In this document: piece after piece, positions 1 to 8,396 of the stretch
How positions within the stretch are numbered: position 1 is the first letter of the stretch
Layout of the letters: every line of letters begins with the position of its first letter
DNA from: Phycisphaerales bacterium
GTDB taxonomy: Bacteria; Planctomycetota; Phycisphaerae; Phycisphaerales; UBA1924
DNA: 64,000 nt
Direction of reading: 5' to 3'
NCBI GenBank assembly: GCA_029260345.1
Contig: JAJDDK010000006.1
Location: 558,001-622,000, forward strand
Program-made: the position numbers and the translations under genes
Notes under the pieces: generated by a model
The model's input: only the letters and a program-made list of their open reading frames with translations
Told to the model about the DNA's origin: nothing
The model's database searches: none

Positions 1-216
1 ACGCGAACCGGGTTCATCTACGGTTTGGCCGAAGCGACGGAGGCGTCGGATCGATTAACGAATGCATGGAACTCGCGTCAGGCAGTTGAAAAGACTCGCA
101 ATGCGGCTGAGCGCGAAGCATGGGAGTCACTCGTGGCACAACTCGAGGACACCTGGACGGCCATCGTGGAAGCGTATGGTCCTTCGGAAGAGGAGCTGGC
201 CTTCGTGGCGCCATGA
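1..216 (+). CDS. C-terminal end of an unidentified protein (5' partial)
   Basis: The frame is open from the first base and ends at TGA 214-216, giving about 71 residues of a C-terminus whose start lies before the window. The segment is charged and probably helical, with no motif I recognise. It is not the C-terminus of TrpE (anthranilate synthase component I), which might have been expected next to trpG. The stop overlaps the trpG start in an ATGA arrangement, so the two are probably translationally coupled in one operon. Confidence 0.5.
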   Translation, partial: TRTGFIYGLAEATEASDRLTNAWNSRQAVEKTRNAAEREAWESLVAQLEDTWTAIVEAYGPSEEELAFVAP

Positions 217-872
217 TCCTCCTCATCGACAATTACGACTCGTTCACATGGAATCTGGTGCAGCGCATCGGGGAGCTTGACGCTTCACTCGATGTGCAGG
301 TTGTCCGCAACGACAAAATCAAACCGGATGACATCGAGTCGATGCGGCCTGAGCGGATTTTGATTTCACCGGGGCCGTGCACGCCGACGGAGGCAGGCGT
401 GTCCAATGACATTGTGTCGAGATTCGCCGGACGCATCCCGATTTTGGGCGTCTGCCTCGGGCACCAGTGCATCGGATTTTCGCATGGCATGACGGTTCTG
501 CGGCACAGCCGCATCATGCACGGCAAGACTAGTCAGGTGCACAACGATGGTCGCGGCCTGTTTCAAGGATTGAGCAATCCATTCACGGCGACGCGGTATC
601 ACAGCCTCGTCGTGCTGCGTGATTCGGTGCCGGCCGAAGGGTGGGAGGTTTCCGCATGGACATCCGACACGCTCGAATCGGGAGAGACGGTTGAGGTAGT
701 CATGGGGCTTCGCCGCAATTGGGGCGTAGGCAGCGATGCGGCGCCGCTCGAAGGGGTGCAGTTTCACCCGGAAAGTTTCCTGACCACCGAAGGCCCCCTC
801 CTGCTTGCGAACTTTCTCGGTGTTCCGAGAGAACGAGCCGCAGCGATTCCGGCCGATCACACCAGCAGCTGA
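213..872 (+). CDS. trpG: Anthranilate/aminodeoxychorismate synthase glutaminase subunit
   Basis: A 219-residue class I glutamine amidotransferase. It releases ammonia from glutamine for the chorismate-using subunit in tryptophan (or, as PabA, folate) synthesis. Visible marks are the N-terminal ILLIDNYDSFTWNL, the oxyanion loop SPGPCTP, the nucleophile elbow GVCLGHQ with its Cys, the MHGKTS and RYHSLVV motifs, and GVQFHPES carrying the catalytic His and Glu. I chose ATG 213 because family members begin exactly with M-I-L-L-I-D-N-Y-D; the frame runs open further upstream but without homology. No trpE/pabB partner is visible, and trpF lies 1.3 kb away on the other strand. TrpG and PabA cannot be separated from this sequence. 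Confidence 0.9.
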   Translation: MILLIDNYDSFTWNLVQRIGELDASLDVQVVRNDKIKPDDIESMRPERILISPGPCTPTEAGVSNDIVSRFAGRIPILGVCLGHQCIGFSHGMTVLRHSRIMHGKTSQVHNDGRGLFQGLSNPFTATRYHSLVVLRDSVPAEGWEVSAWTSDTLESGETVEVVMGLRRNWGVGSDAAPLEGVQFHPESFLTTEGPLLLANFLGVPRERAAAIPADHTSS

Positions 873-958
873 CGACAACAACGGCGTTGCGTATCTCGGA
901 CCCCCATGCGACGATTCTGATTCTTTGCGACTGACGCGACTTCAAGGAGTGATTGCCT

Positions 959-1378
959 GTGTCCGAGACTGCGACCGCTGGACTGGATCGAGCCGTTGTT
1001 GAAGGCATTGTCTTCGATGTGAATGAAGAGTGGATTTCTCTTTCCATCTCCGGGACCAATTACAGGCTGCACCTGATTCCTCCGGACGGGTTTCACCCGG
1101 CGGTCGGATCGAAAGTGCGCGGGCGCGTGCGAGCGACGGCGCGGCGGATTGACGTTATCGCCGCCGGCGGGCGATACATCGAACCGGTTGAAGGACGGCC
1201 TCGCCGGGTGCAGGGACGCGTGATCTCCGTCGACGAAGTGAATGATTCGATCACGGTGAAGGCGGTCATTCCGATGGTGTGCCGCACCAATGGCTTGCAG
1301 AAGGCCGGCAATTTCAAGGTGGATCAGATGGTCAGCTTTGACGTGGAGCCGGGAGCCCGATTTGAGCCGCAGATGTGA
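959..1378 (+). CDS. Conserved-looking protein of unknown function, beta-rich
   Basis: 139 residues, not recognised. After a short Ala/Thr-rich N-terminus the protein looks all-beta, with two similar stretches (VEGIVFDVNEEWISLSI near residue 14 and VQGRVISVDEVNDSITV near residue 83). This suggests two OB- or SH3-like strands sets, but that is inference. There is no signal peptide or membrane segment. GTG 959 is preferred over TTG 953 because AAGGAG at 944-949 sits 9 bases before the GTG but only 3 before the TTG. The stop overlaps the next start (TGATG), so the two genes are probably co-translated. Confidence 0.6.
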   Translation: MSETATAGLDRAVVEGIVFDVNEEWISLSISGTNYRLHLIPPDGFHPAVGSKVRGRVRATARRIDVIAAGGRYIEPVEGRPRRVQGRVISVDEVNDSITVKAVIPMVCRTNGLQKAGNFKVDQMVSFDVEPGARFEPQM

Positions 1379-2199
1379 TGTTTGAGGATCGTCCGTCCAC
1401 CATCGAAGAACCAACGGAAACGAAGCCGTTGCGTCCGTCGATGTGGTGGCGAATCATTTTGCTTCTGATTGCGATTGGCGCCGGCATTGTGGTTGCGATG
1501 GCGCAATCGGGGTCACTGCGTCGCGGCGGCATCGCTGCCCTCGTGGTGACGGCCGCCATCGTCACAGTCGCGGTCGTGCTGGTGTGGGTGTTCAGTACGG
1601 CGCGGCACGGGCGCGAGAAACAACGCCAAGCGCGAATCGAATTTGCTTCCGAACACCCGGTCATCATCCGCAAATCAGATGCCGGCGAACTCAAACGCCG
1701 GTTTCGACAGTTGCCGGAGATCCGGAACAGCGGAAAGATCAAGCACGTCATCGAGGGGGAGCTCGACGGCCGCACGATGTATGGCTTCGAGCACATGCAT
1801 GTCGTGAACACCGGCAACGCCGTCATCCCCGTGCAGAAGACAGTCTACGCGATTGAGACACCCGCTTGGCCGCGCGTGGACATCAAGCGAACAAGCAGCG
1901 TTGGACGGCTTTTTCGACGAGTCTTCGGGAAGACCGATCTTCAATTTGATCTGCCCGAATTCAATCGGCACATGCGCGTGGCCACGACCGATCCGAACTT
2001 CGCCATCACAATGCTTTCTCCGGAATTGCAGCGCCACATTCTGTCCAAAACCTCCGCATCGTGGCGATTGATGGACGGTTGGTTGTTTCTCATTTACAGC
2101 GGACCGATGCGCTTTGATCGCGCTCCGGCGTCAATGGCTCGACTGAGCGAATTCTGGCGTCACATTCCGCCGGAACTTGAATTCTGGCAGTCGGAATAG
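1378..2199 (+). CDS. Two-TM membrane protein with DUF3137-like soluble domain
   Basis: 273 residues. A charged N-terminus (about 20 residues) precedes two hydrophobic helices, roughly residues 22-44 and 50-73, then a cytosolic domain of about 200 residues. The soluble part, with HVIEGELDGRTMYGFEHMHV in the middle and a C-terminus ending PPELEFWQ, resembles the DUF3137 layout (a phosphodiesterase-unrelated unknown family), but that is resemblance by eye only. ATG 1378 overlaps the preceding stop by one base; GTG 1375 is an alternative start. Probably an operon with the preceding small gene. Function unknown. Confidence 0.6.
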   Translation: MFEDRPSTIEEPTETKPLRPSMWWRIILLLIAIGAGIVVAMAQSGSLRRGGIAALVVTAAIVTVAVVLVWVFSTARHGREKQRQARIEFASEHPVIIRKSDAGELKRRFRQLPEIRNSGKIKHVIEGELDGRTMYGFEHMHVVNTGNAVIPVQKTVYAIETPAWPRVDIKRTSSVGRLFRRVFGKTDLQFDLPEFNRHMRVATTDPNFAITMLSPELQRHILSKTSASWRLMDGWLFLIYSGPMRFDRAPASMARLSEFWRHIPPELEFWQSE

Positions 2200-2207
2200 C
2201 GCGGCGT

Positions 2208-2858
2208 TCAGTCCGATCGCTCGGCGTCAGCGCCACGTACCGCGCTGCAAAACGCTCGAATGAGGTCATGGTCTTTCACGCCGCGTGCGCTTTCGATTCC
2301 ACTGGACACATCAACTGCGAACGGTTGCACCGCGCGAATGGCGTCGCCGACATTCTCAGGGGTGAGTCCGCCCGCAAGGATGATGGGCTTTTGAATGGAC
2401 TGCATAGGCGCGGCGAGCGCACTCCAATCAAATGCGGCGCCCATCCCCCCTGCTGACCCATCGACCAGGATCGCATCGACTTCGGCGACTTCGTTCCACT
2501 GTGAAAGTGTTTCAGCGATTGAATCCGCGTGAAATTGAACTGCTTTGATGAGTCGCGGACCGCACTGCACTGCCAAATCGATCGATTCATTTCCGTGGAG
2601 CTGGGAATAGTCAGTCGGGCAGATTTGCTCCAGTTCGCCAAACGCCTCGATTGAAAGGTCAACGGTCAGGCCGACCGTTGTGACGAACGGTGGAAGCGAT
2701 CGAATGATCTCCCATGCGTTTGATGGTTCAATGAAGCGAGGCGACGGAGGGTGAAAAACAAAGCCGAGCGCATCGGCGCCGGCGTTGATGGCGCACGTCG
2801 CGGTGGCCGTGTCGCGCACGCCGCAGATCTTGATTCGAGTTCGTGCAGGACGATTCAT
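2208..2858 (-). CDS. trpF: Phosphoribosylanthranilate isomerase
   Basis: 216 residues, normal for the family. It converts phosphoribosylanthranilate to CdRP in tryptophan synthesis. Diagnostic motifs are KICG near residue 10 (catalytic Cys), GFVFHPPSPR, VGLTVD, QLHG, the catalytic Asp in AILVDGSAGGMG, the phosphate-binding LAGGLTPENV and DVSSGIES..GVKD. The ATG overlaps the stop of the upstream rhomboid gene by ATGA, so it is the last gene of a minus-strand operon guaD-like/rhomboid/trpF. The mixed operon content looks like chance packing rather than a shared pathway. The first few residues before KICG are longer than usual. Confidence 0.93.
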   Translation of the reverse strand: MNRPARTRIKICGVRDTATATCAINAGADALGFVFHPPSPRFIEPSNAWEIIRSLPPFVTTVGLTVDLSIEAFGELEQICPTDYSQLHGNESIDLAVQCGPRLIKAVQFHADSIAETLSQWNEVAEVDAILVDGSAGGMGAAFDWSALAAPMQSIQKPIILAGGLTPENVGDAIRAVQPFAVDVSSGIESARGVKDHDLIRAFCSAVRGADAERSD

Positions 2859-4033
2859 GGTTGATCTTTCATCGCATCCTCGGTTTCGGTGAGGAGCGCC
2901 TCGGCGAGTTGCTTTTGATCGTCGCCGGTGAGTTTGTCGCGCAATTCATGAAGGAGCGGGCGCGCCGCAGCAGGCTTGTCCAGATACCTGGTGTACAAGA
3001 GCGCAAGCAGCAGGCGGATGCGAGGCGTTTCTGAATCGCGCGGATGTTTTTGCAGGAATATGGAGTACGACTCGGCGGCGTCGGCGTGATCGCCGCGCTG
3101 CATGTAGAAGTTCGCGAGCGCCAACTGCACGTCCCGATTCATGGCCGGTCGATCAAAATCAGCGCGCAAGGACTGGTACGCATCGGCGGCGCCGTCGAGG
3201 TTCTCATCCGCGACGAAGGCGCTGATCTCCGCACGTCGCCGCGCCAATTCCTCTTGTCTTGGGTCTTCCTTTGGCGTGCGGCGCGGACCTCGCTGGCCAG
3301 GTTTGTTCGCAGCCCAGGGGTCGTTCCCTCGTGACGTGAGTTCGCGAAAAGCGCGACGGCGCTTGGCTTGTCGACCAAGACTGAAGAGGTCGTACGGTTC
3401 GCGCGGCACAATGCCGGTCGCCAGAAGCGCTAACGCAACCGCAGCTCCATAGACGTAGCCACCCAGATGAGCCAAATACGCGACGTTCGAATCACTTCCG
3501 AAGCCCTGATACATCACATTGAGGAAAATCTGAAAGCCGATGAACCATGCGGCTGGGATTTCAATGACGCCGATGATGAAGATGAAAATAAAGACGCGCA
3601 CGATGGTGCGTGGAAAGAACACCAGAAAGGCGCCGGTGACGGCGGAGATGGCGCCGCTGGCGCCGACGACTGGTGATTCGGGTGTCCACAATGCATGCAG
3701 CCCGCCGGCCGCCATCCCGCCCACGAGATAGAAGAGCAGATACCACCAGCGGCCCAGCCGGTCTTCGAGATTTGGTCCGAAGACGAAAAGGAACAACATG
3801 TTCCCGGCGAGGTGCAAGAAACCGCCGTGCAGAAATTGATACGTGATAAGCGTCCAGGGCTTGAAGCGATCTCCGTGCAGCCAGAGCGCCTCCTGAATGG
3901 CCCCGTAGGCATCGGGCGCAAATCGCTGAAGGAATACGTCGGCAATAAATGTCGCCACACTCACGCCAATCAAGACATGGTTGATCAGTGTCGGGCGTTT
4001 CAGCGGACGGTCTGTGCCGAGTGGGATGAACAC
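2855..4033 (-). CDS. Rhomboid-family intramembrane protease with TPR-like C-terminal tail
   Basis: 392 residues from GTG 4033. Residues 12-210 are a six-helix rhomboid core: HLAGNM (His74, Asn78) of the oxyanion region, catalytic Ser126 in VVGASGAIS, and catalytic His189 in YLAHLGGYVYG. The loop with paired Trp residues is also present. Residues 215-392 are soluble, basic at first, then helical with a TPR-like repeat (ALANFYMQRGDHADAAESY). Longer upstream starts read through the guaD-like gene, so I chose the GTG that sits 4 bases after that gene's stop. Substrates are unknown; rhomboids cut transmembrane segments of membrane proteins. Confidence 0.85.
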   Translation of the reverse strand: MFIPLGTDRPLKRPTLINHVLIGVSVATFIADVFLQRFAPDAYGAIQEALWLHGDRFKPWTLITYQFLHGGFLHLAGNMLFLFVFGPNLEDRLGRWWYLLFYLVGGMAAGGLHALWTPESPVVGASGAISAVTGAFLVFFPRTIVRVFIFIFIIGVIEIPAAWFIGFQIFLNVMYQGFGSDSNVAYLAHLGGYVYGAAVALALLATGIVPREPYDLFSLGRQAKRRRAFRELTSRGNDPWAANKPGQRGPRRTPKEDPRQEELARRRAEISAFVADENLDGAADAYQSLRADFDRPAMNRDVQLALANFYMQRGDHADAAESYSIFLQKHPRDSETPRIRLLLALLYTRYLDKPAAARPLLHELRDKLTGDDQKQLAEALLTETEDAMKDQP

Positions 4034-4037
4034 GTGA

Positions 4038-5285
4038 TTAGATCGTAGCGGGGTCTGCGAGGTCGCCCGCGACGATGCGATGCTCAATGATCGCCGGCGA
4101 CCAGTTGTAGATGAGCCGTCCGACGAGGAATTCGTCGTACCAGGACTCCGGCACGCGAAGCAGGAGCAGATCGGCCCAGGCGTTAGTGCGCAGTCGGCCG
4201 CTGTCCGTCCACCCAAGCGCGTCAGCATTCCCCTCGGTGATCTGGCGCCATGCTTCGGCGGGCGTCGGAATGTGTGCGTGGGGCGCGACCGTGGCTTGCC
4301 GCATTTTGGTGGTGTCGATCATGGCGCAGGCGACGCGCGGCATCGAGACATCCGGCCCGGCGGCGATGTCCGAACCCAACGCGAACCGAATCTCACGCTC
4401 GCGAACCGCATCGAAATTGAACAGGCCGGCGCCCAGAAAGTGATTCGCAGTCGGGCAGTGAACGACGACGGAACCCCGCTCGGCGATGAGGTCCCATTCC
4501 GGATCAGTGAGTTGAACGCAGTGCGCAAGCAAGGATCGCGGCGTCAGCAGTCCGAATCGGTCGTAGACGGAGGTGTAATCGCGATCCTCCGGGAACAGTG
4601 TTTTCACGAGTTCGCATTCGGGGCCGGTTTCCGCGAGATGTGTTTGGAGAAAGGCGCCAGGATTCTCCTGAAGGAACCAGCCGGTCTCAGCGAGCAATTC
4701 TTCGCTGCAGGCCGGCGCGAATCGGGGATTCACCGAAATGCCGACGCGATCATTTTCCGCGTCAGGGAGCGTGACGCTTGGTCGCGGCGTGTGGTTGGCG
4801 CGCCAGTGGTCTTCGGCGGTCAATGCATCGGGGGCGTTCCGGTCCATCGCAATGCGGCCGACGAGTGCTCGAAGACGCGGCCTACGAAGGATCTGGTTCA
4901 CCGCTTCATGCGCGGATTGACCATGACTGGTAAAGAGGCCCGCGAATCCGACAGTGCCTTGGCTCAGCATCGCGCTGATCGCATGGCGCATCATTTGTGC
5001 CGCGGCGCCCCTCCCCCACCAGATTTCGACGGGATAGACCACCCGGTCGAGCCATTCGAGGAGCGAAAGACCATCGCAGCCGATCACATCGAATTGCGGC
5101 GGATGATTGTGGGCGTCGATGAAGCCGGGGACGATGAGTCGGTTTGGGCCGCCAACATGCTGTTGGTCGTCCGGAGGGCGATCGCCGGTCTCGTGGAGCT
5201 CTGCGATCCGTCCGTCGTGAATCCGCAACCATCCCGGTGCGGGAGGTCGGTCCGGATCGGTCAGTAGCATTCCGCTGACAATCAT
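4038..5285 (-). CDS. Guanine deaminase-like amidohydrolase
   Basis: 415 residues of a metal-dependent amidohydrolase (TIM barrel with flanking beta sandwich). Zinc-ligand motif VPGFIDAHNHPPQ (guanine deaminases have PGFIDTHxHxxQ) is followed by LLEWLDRVVYPVE, the HLAETGPECE motif, LAHCVQL, the CPTANHFLGAGLFN segment and the metal Asp in ALGSDIAAG. The LLEWL..YP.E and CP.SN..L..G features are those of guanine deaminase (guanine to xanthine), but close relatives deaminate other purine or triazine rings, so substrate is inferred. ATG 5285 (MIVSGMLL) is chosen over the longer frame because the beta sandwich begins there. Confidence 0.78.
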   Translation of the reverse strand: MIVSGMLLTDPDRPPAPGWLRIHDGRIAELHETGDRPPDDQQHVGGPNRLIVPGFIDAHNHPPQFDVIGCDGLSLLEWLDRVVYPVEIWWGRGAAAQMMRHAISAMLSQGTVGFAGLFTSHGQSAHEAVNQILRRPRLRALVGRIAMDRNAPDALTAEDHWRANHTPRPSVTLPDAENDRVGISVNPRFAPACSEELLAETGWFLQENPGAFLQTHLAETGPECELVKTLFPEDRDYTSVYDRFGLLTPRSLLAHCVQLTDPEWDLIAERGSVVVHCPTANHFLGAGLFNFDAVREREIRFALGSDIAAGPDVSMPRVACAMIDTTKMRQATVAPHAHIPTPAEAWRQITEGNADALGWTDSGRLRTNAWADLLLLRVPESWYDEFLVGRLIYNWSPAIIEHRIVAGDLADPATI

Positions 5286-5535
5286 GATGGTCCAAAGTGG
5301 CGGTCGAGGGCTGTGAATTGGGTGGAGGCAGGGTACCGGTGGTTTGCCGCACGAACCTGTATCCCCAATTAGATGCAATGATTGCCGAATCTTGCTGGGT
5401 TCGAGGCCGCCCCGTATAGTCGTTCGACTTCACTCTGGGAGTCATGGAGCGGCCCCTCGATGGGCTTGGCATATCGGCGCCGCTCCAACGTCATCCGGAA
5501 TTGACCAACCAAGTTGAGAGAGGATTGGACCGGCC
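5286..5535. other. Divergent intergenic region, guaD-like gene / citrate synthase
   Basis: 250 bases separate the divergent starts of the guaD-like gene and gltA. I see one plausible promoter for gltA here (listed separately) and a GAGAGGA ribosome-binding site about 12 bases before the gltA ATG. No RNA gene or long hairpin was recognised. Confidence 0.6.
5392..5420 (+). promoter_or_regulatory. Candidate housekeeping-sigma promoter for gltA
   Basis: TTGCTG at 5392-5397 and TATAGT at 5415-5420 are separated by exactly 17 bases. The -10 box matches the consensus at 5 of 6 positions, the -35 box at 3 of 6. It would give a leader of about 110 bases to the gltA ATG at 5536. Prediction by eye only. 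Confidence 0.45.
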
Positions 5536-6666
5536 ATGTCCACCGCCGCGAAGGGCCTAGAGGGTGTCGTCGCCGCCGAAACCGAGATGTCATTCATCGA
5601 CGGTGAGAAGGGCGTCTTGGAATATGTCGGCATCGCCATCGACCCGCTGGCGCGTCATTCAACTTTTGAGGAGACGGTGTTCCTGTTGTGGAACAAGCGG
5701 CTTCCGAAGGCGGATGAGCTTGCCGCGTTTTCGAAGGACCTTCGCAGCAACTATGGCCTGAGCAAAGAGACCAAGAGGCTCATTGCTTTGATGCCCACCT
5801 CGGCGCAGCCGATGCATGTGCTGCGCACCATCGTCTCGTCACTGGCTCTTGACGATCCGGATCCCAACAGCACGGATCGATCCGCGGTGCAGGCCAAGGG
5901 GCTTCGCATTCTGGCCCAGGCGCCCGCCATTGTCGCGGCGTTCGACCGACACCGGCGCGGGCTGGAGATCATTGAGCCGGACTCGTCACTTTCGTTCGCC
6001 GCGAATTTCCTCTGGCTGCTCAACGGCGAGAAGCCGACGGACACCATGGAACGCGCGTTTGATGCGTGCATGATTCTCCACGCCGACCACGGGCTGAACG
6101 CGTCGACGTTCGCCTGCCGCGTGATCATCTCGACGCTGAGCGATATTTATTCTGCGATCACCGGCGCCATTGGCGCCCTTCGCGGTCCGCTGCACGGCGG
6201 CGCCAACGAAGGCGTCATGGTCGCGCTAAATGAAGTTGGCAGTGTTGGCGAAGTCGAAGACTTTGTGATGGGCAAGCTCAAGCGCAAGGAGCGCATCATG
6301 GGCTTCGGGCACCGTGTGTATAAGGCATACGATCCCCGCGCGACATATCTCAAGACGCTCGCGAAGCAGCTTGCCGAAGACACGGGCAATGCGGAGTTGT
6401 ACGAAAAGTCCAGCCGCGTTGAGCAGATTATGGAGCGCGAAGTCGCGGCCAAGGGCATCTACCCGAACGTCGATTTCTATTCCGCGACGACGTACCACTC
6501 CATCGGTCTGAAGCTAGATCTCTTCACACCGATGTTTGCGCTCTCTCGCATCGCGGGATGGACCGGGCACGCGCTGGAGCAGCTCGATGCGAATCGCCTG
6601 ATTCGTCCAAAGGCGGATTACGTCGGGCCGCACGACAAGCCGTATGTGTCGATGGACAAGCGATAA
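5536..6666 (+). CDS. gltA: Citrate synthase
   Basis: 376 residues, the short form typical of Gram-positive/archaeal-type citrate synthases rather than the roughly 430-residue NADH-regulated form. It condenses oxaloacetate and acetyl-CoA at entry to the TCA cycle. Catalytic triad is visible: His185 in HADHGLNAS, His259 in GFGHRVYK, Asp313 in NVDFYSA. The GALRGPLHGGANE loop and the C-terminal GWTGHALEQ are conserved. A 2-methylcitrate synthase of the same fold cannot be excluded from motifs alone, but nothing nearby suggests propionate metabolism. Single gene, convergent with the next lipoprotein gene. Confidence 0.93.
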   Translation: MSTAAKGLEGVVAAETEMSFIDGEKGVLEYVGIAIDPLARHSTFEETVFLLWNKRLPKADELAAFSKDLRSNYGLSKETKRLIALMPTSAQPMHVLRTIVSSLALDDPDPNSTDRSAVQAKGLRILAQAPAIVAAFDRHRRGLEIIEPDSSLSFAANFLWLLNGEKPTDTMERAFDACMILHADHGLNASTFACRVIISTLSDIYSAITGAIGALRGPLHGGANEGVMVALNEVGSVGEVEDFVMGKLKRKERIMGFGHRVYKAYDPRATYLKTLAKQLAEDTGNAELYEKSSRVEQIMEREVAAKGIYPNVDFYSATTYHSIGLKLDLFTPMFALSRIAGWTGHALEQLDANRLIRPKADYVGPHDKPYVSMDKR

Positions 6667-6672
6667 AGCGAA

Positions 6673-7113
6673 TCACAAACCGAGGCGGGCAAGGGTCGCG
6701 TCCATGACGGCGCGTGGCTCCGCTTCATTTGGGAACGGCTTGACCTGCACTTCGATCTTGACGGACTGATTGCGCTGGATCGCTTTGAAGACGACGCTCC
6801 GCGCGATGAGTTGCCGCGCGCCGGCGCTTGGCGTGTCCGCGATGATCGTGGCGCTCCCTTGCGTGCCTTCTTTTCGAGAGATGACGTACCCGCGCTCAAG
6901 CAAGGCGGCTTCACCGGCGGCCGCGACCGTCAAGACGTCGTATTCCATCGGGACGGACGCGCTCAGGGAAATCCAGTTGTACGTTGCAGGCGTGCGTGAT
7001 TGCCCATGCACAGCCAGACTTGGCTTGCACGCCGCTTGCCCCAGCGCAAGTGTCAGTGCGACGGTGAGGGCGGCTCGTCGGGCTTGCGAATTGGTTCGAC
7101 TCCGGAAATCCAT
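6673..7113 (-). CDS. Small exported protein, probable lipoprotein (DUF3568-like)
   Basis: 146 residues. A basic N-terminus and a hydrophobic stretch (residues 14-26) end at AAC, a plausible lipobox with the Cys near residue 29. The rest is a small alpha/beta domain with the order expected of DUF3568-type lipoproteins: WISLSASVPMEYDVL, then a helix, then repeated strands (ATIIADTPS, VKIEVQVKPF). That relation is by eye only. The start lies about 60 bases inside the end of the upstream NYN gene, so the two are probably transcribed together. Function unknown. Confidence 0.6.
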   Translation of the reverse strand: MDFRSRTNSQARRAALTVALTLALGQAACKPSLAVHGQSRTPATYNWISLSASVPMEYDVLTVAAAGEAALLERGYVISRKEGTQGSATIIADTPSAGARQLIARSVVFKAIQRNQSVKIEVQVKPFPNEAEPRAVMDATLARLGL

Positions 7114-7775
7114 CGGCTCATATCTAAATCGTCAGGAGTGAGCTGATCTCGCCACTCATGAAGGGCTTGTTCGATGGCGGGGTCGTGTTCGACGTGCGGC
7201 AGGGCTCGGTCGGGATGCGAACGTTTTTGGCGCGACGGCTTGGTTTGGCCGTCCTCGTTGCCCGCCGCGGACTTGATGCGGCGAAGCGGATCCTGGTCGG
7301 CGACACCGAATTTCTTGAGCCAGCCTTCAACACCGACGCCGTCAAGGGGGACGTCCGGCTTTGAGAATGCGGCGGTTTCGCGTTTGCCGCGGCCGGCGTC
7401 GAGGTTGAGGCAGCGGAGGAACTCATCGCTGGCCATCCAACTCGCGCGGCGTTTTTTGGCGGCGATGCGGAGCCGCCGGTCGGAACTGACGACGCGGACA
7501 CTTCGCGGGGCGGAATCACGCTCCAGCATGGCTTCGATGACAGAATCCGCGTCCTGGCCCTTCCCCGCGTAGTGAGTTTCGACTCGGCCCGGCAGTTTCA
7601 GCCGCTCTGGAGAGTCGCCATCGCAGACCAGAGTGGTTTGGAGAGAGGAAAACCGGCTGAAGTGGATAAGCTCGGCCAGGCCAATGAGATCAGGCCCGGC
7701 GTGCTCCGGCGCAAGGACACCCGTGACGTGCAGAACGTTGTAGGCATCCACGATGAGCCGTCGAGGTCTGGGCAT
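7053..7775 (-). CDS. NYN-domain (YacP/Rae1-like) predicted ribonuclease
   Basis: 240 residues. The N-terminal 130 residues are a PIN-like NYN domain: LIVDAYNVLH with the first metal-binding Asp, TTLVCDGDS, the central acidic stretch AGKGQDADSVIEAML, and VRVVSSDRRLR with a further Asp. B. subtilis YacP/Rae1 of this family cuts mRNA on ribosomes. The C-terminal 110 residues are basic and low-complexity (QTKPSRQKRSHPDR) and end in a short helical segment, longer than YacP. The nuclease role is inferred from the family; the acidic residues needed are present. Confidence 0.75.
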   Translation of the reverse strand: MPRPRRLIVDAYNVLHVTGVLAPEHAGPDLIGLAELIHFSRFSSLQTTLVCDGDSPERLKLPGRVETHYAGKGQDADSVIEAMLERDSAPRSVRVVSSDRRLRIAAKKRRASWMASDEFLRCLNLDAGRGKRETAAFSKPDVPLDGVGVEGWLKKFGVADQDPLRRIKSAAGNEDGQTKPSRQKRSHPDRALPHVEHDPAIEQALHEWRDQLTPDDLDMSRWISGVEPIRKPDEPPSPSH

Positions 7776-8055
7776 AGGAGGCGGATTGGTAGGAAGGCCG
7801 GGCCTTCAGGTCTTTCGGCGGTTTGCGATTCGGCGCAACACCCGCCATACTTCGCTCCCACGGGTCCTGCGGCCGGGAGGGCGATCCTTCCATCCAGAGG
7901 CGACCGTGTGGGTTGAAGCGCCCCAGTCGCGAACTTTTCGAGCCGACGGGAACGCAACGTGTGTGGAGTTCAAACGGGTCGATCCAGCCCCAATCGGAGC
8001 TGGACCGTCGATCCCGCTTTTCAGAATCAGGACAGGAATCGAGGCGACAGAACGT

Positions 8056-8241
8056 ATGGCGATTCGAATCAAAGCGCGCAGTGGCGAACCGGTGGAGCAG
8101 ATGATGCGTCGGTTCAAGAAGCTTTGCGAAAAAGAAGGCTTGAACAAGGACGTCAAGCGGAAGCAGTTCTTCGAGAAGCCCTCGGAGCGCCGCCGTCGTC
8201 GCGCTCGCAAGAGCGACAAGCGACGCGATCCCATTTCCTGA
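8056..8241 (+). CDS. rpsU: 30S ribosomal protein bS21
   Basis: 61 residues: MAIRIKARSGEPVEQMMRRF, then KKLCEKEGL, then REFFEKPSERRRRR-type (here KQFFEKPSERRRRRARK). This is the full bS21 pattern, including the very basic C-terminus that contacts 16S rRNA near the anti-Shine-Dalgarno region. The open frame extends about 300 bases upstream, but that part has no bS21 similarity, so ATG 8056 is the start; GAGG at 8041-8044 is a possible ribosome-binding site. Single gene. Confidence 0.92.
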   Translation: MAIRIKARSGEPVEQMMRRFKKLCEKEGLNKDVKRKQFFEKPSERRRRRARKSDKRRDPIS

Positions 8242-8396
8242 ATTCCTCGATATTTGTGCATCGTCAGGCGCGACCGGGTGGTCGTGTCGCGGCGTGATTC
8301 ACCGTTTGCCGGTGAAGCGAACATGGGGCCGCGCTGTCGTGGACTCCCTCCCGCTTCTTCATTGAAACCATTTCTCGTGACCAGGAGCCTCCGACC
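8242..8396. other. Intergenic region rpsU / hppA
   Basis: 155 bases. It contains a 7-bp hairpin (TTCACCG 8298-8304, CGGTGAA 8310-8316) without a following T-run, so it is not a convincing intrinsic terminator, and an AGGAG ribosome-binding site about 10 bases before the hppA GTG. Nothing else recognised. Confidence 0.4.

Noticed and set aside
7753-8055. Upstream extension of the rpsU frame
   Set aside because: The extra residues do not resemble bS21 and the translation is arginine-rich noise; the known start is ATG 8056.
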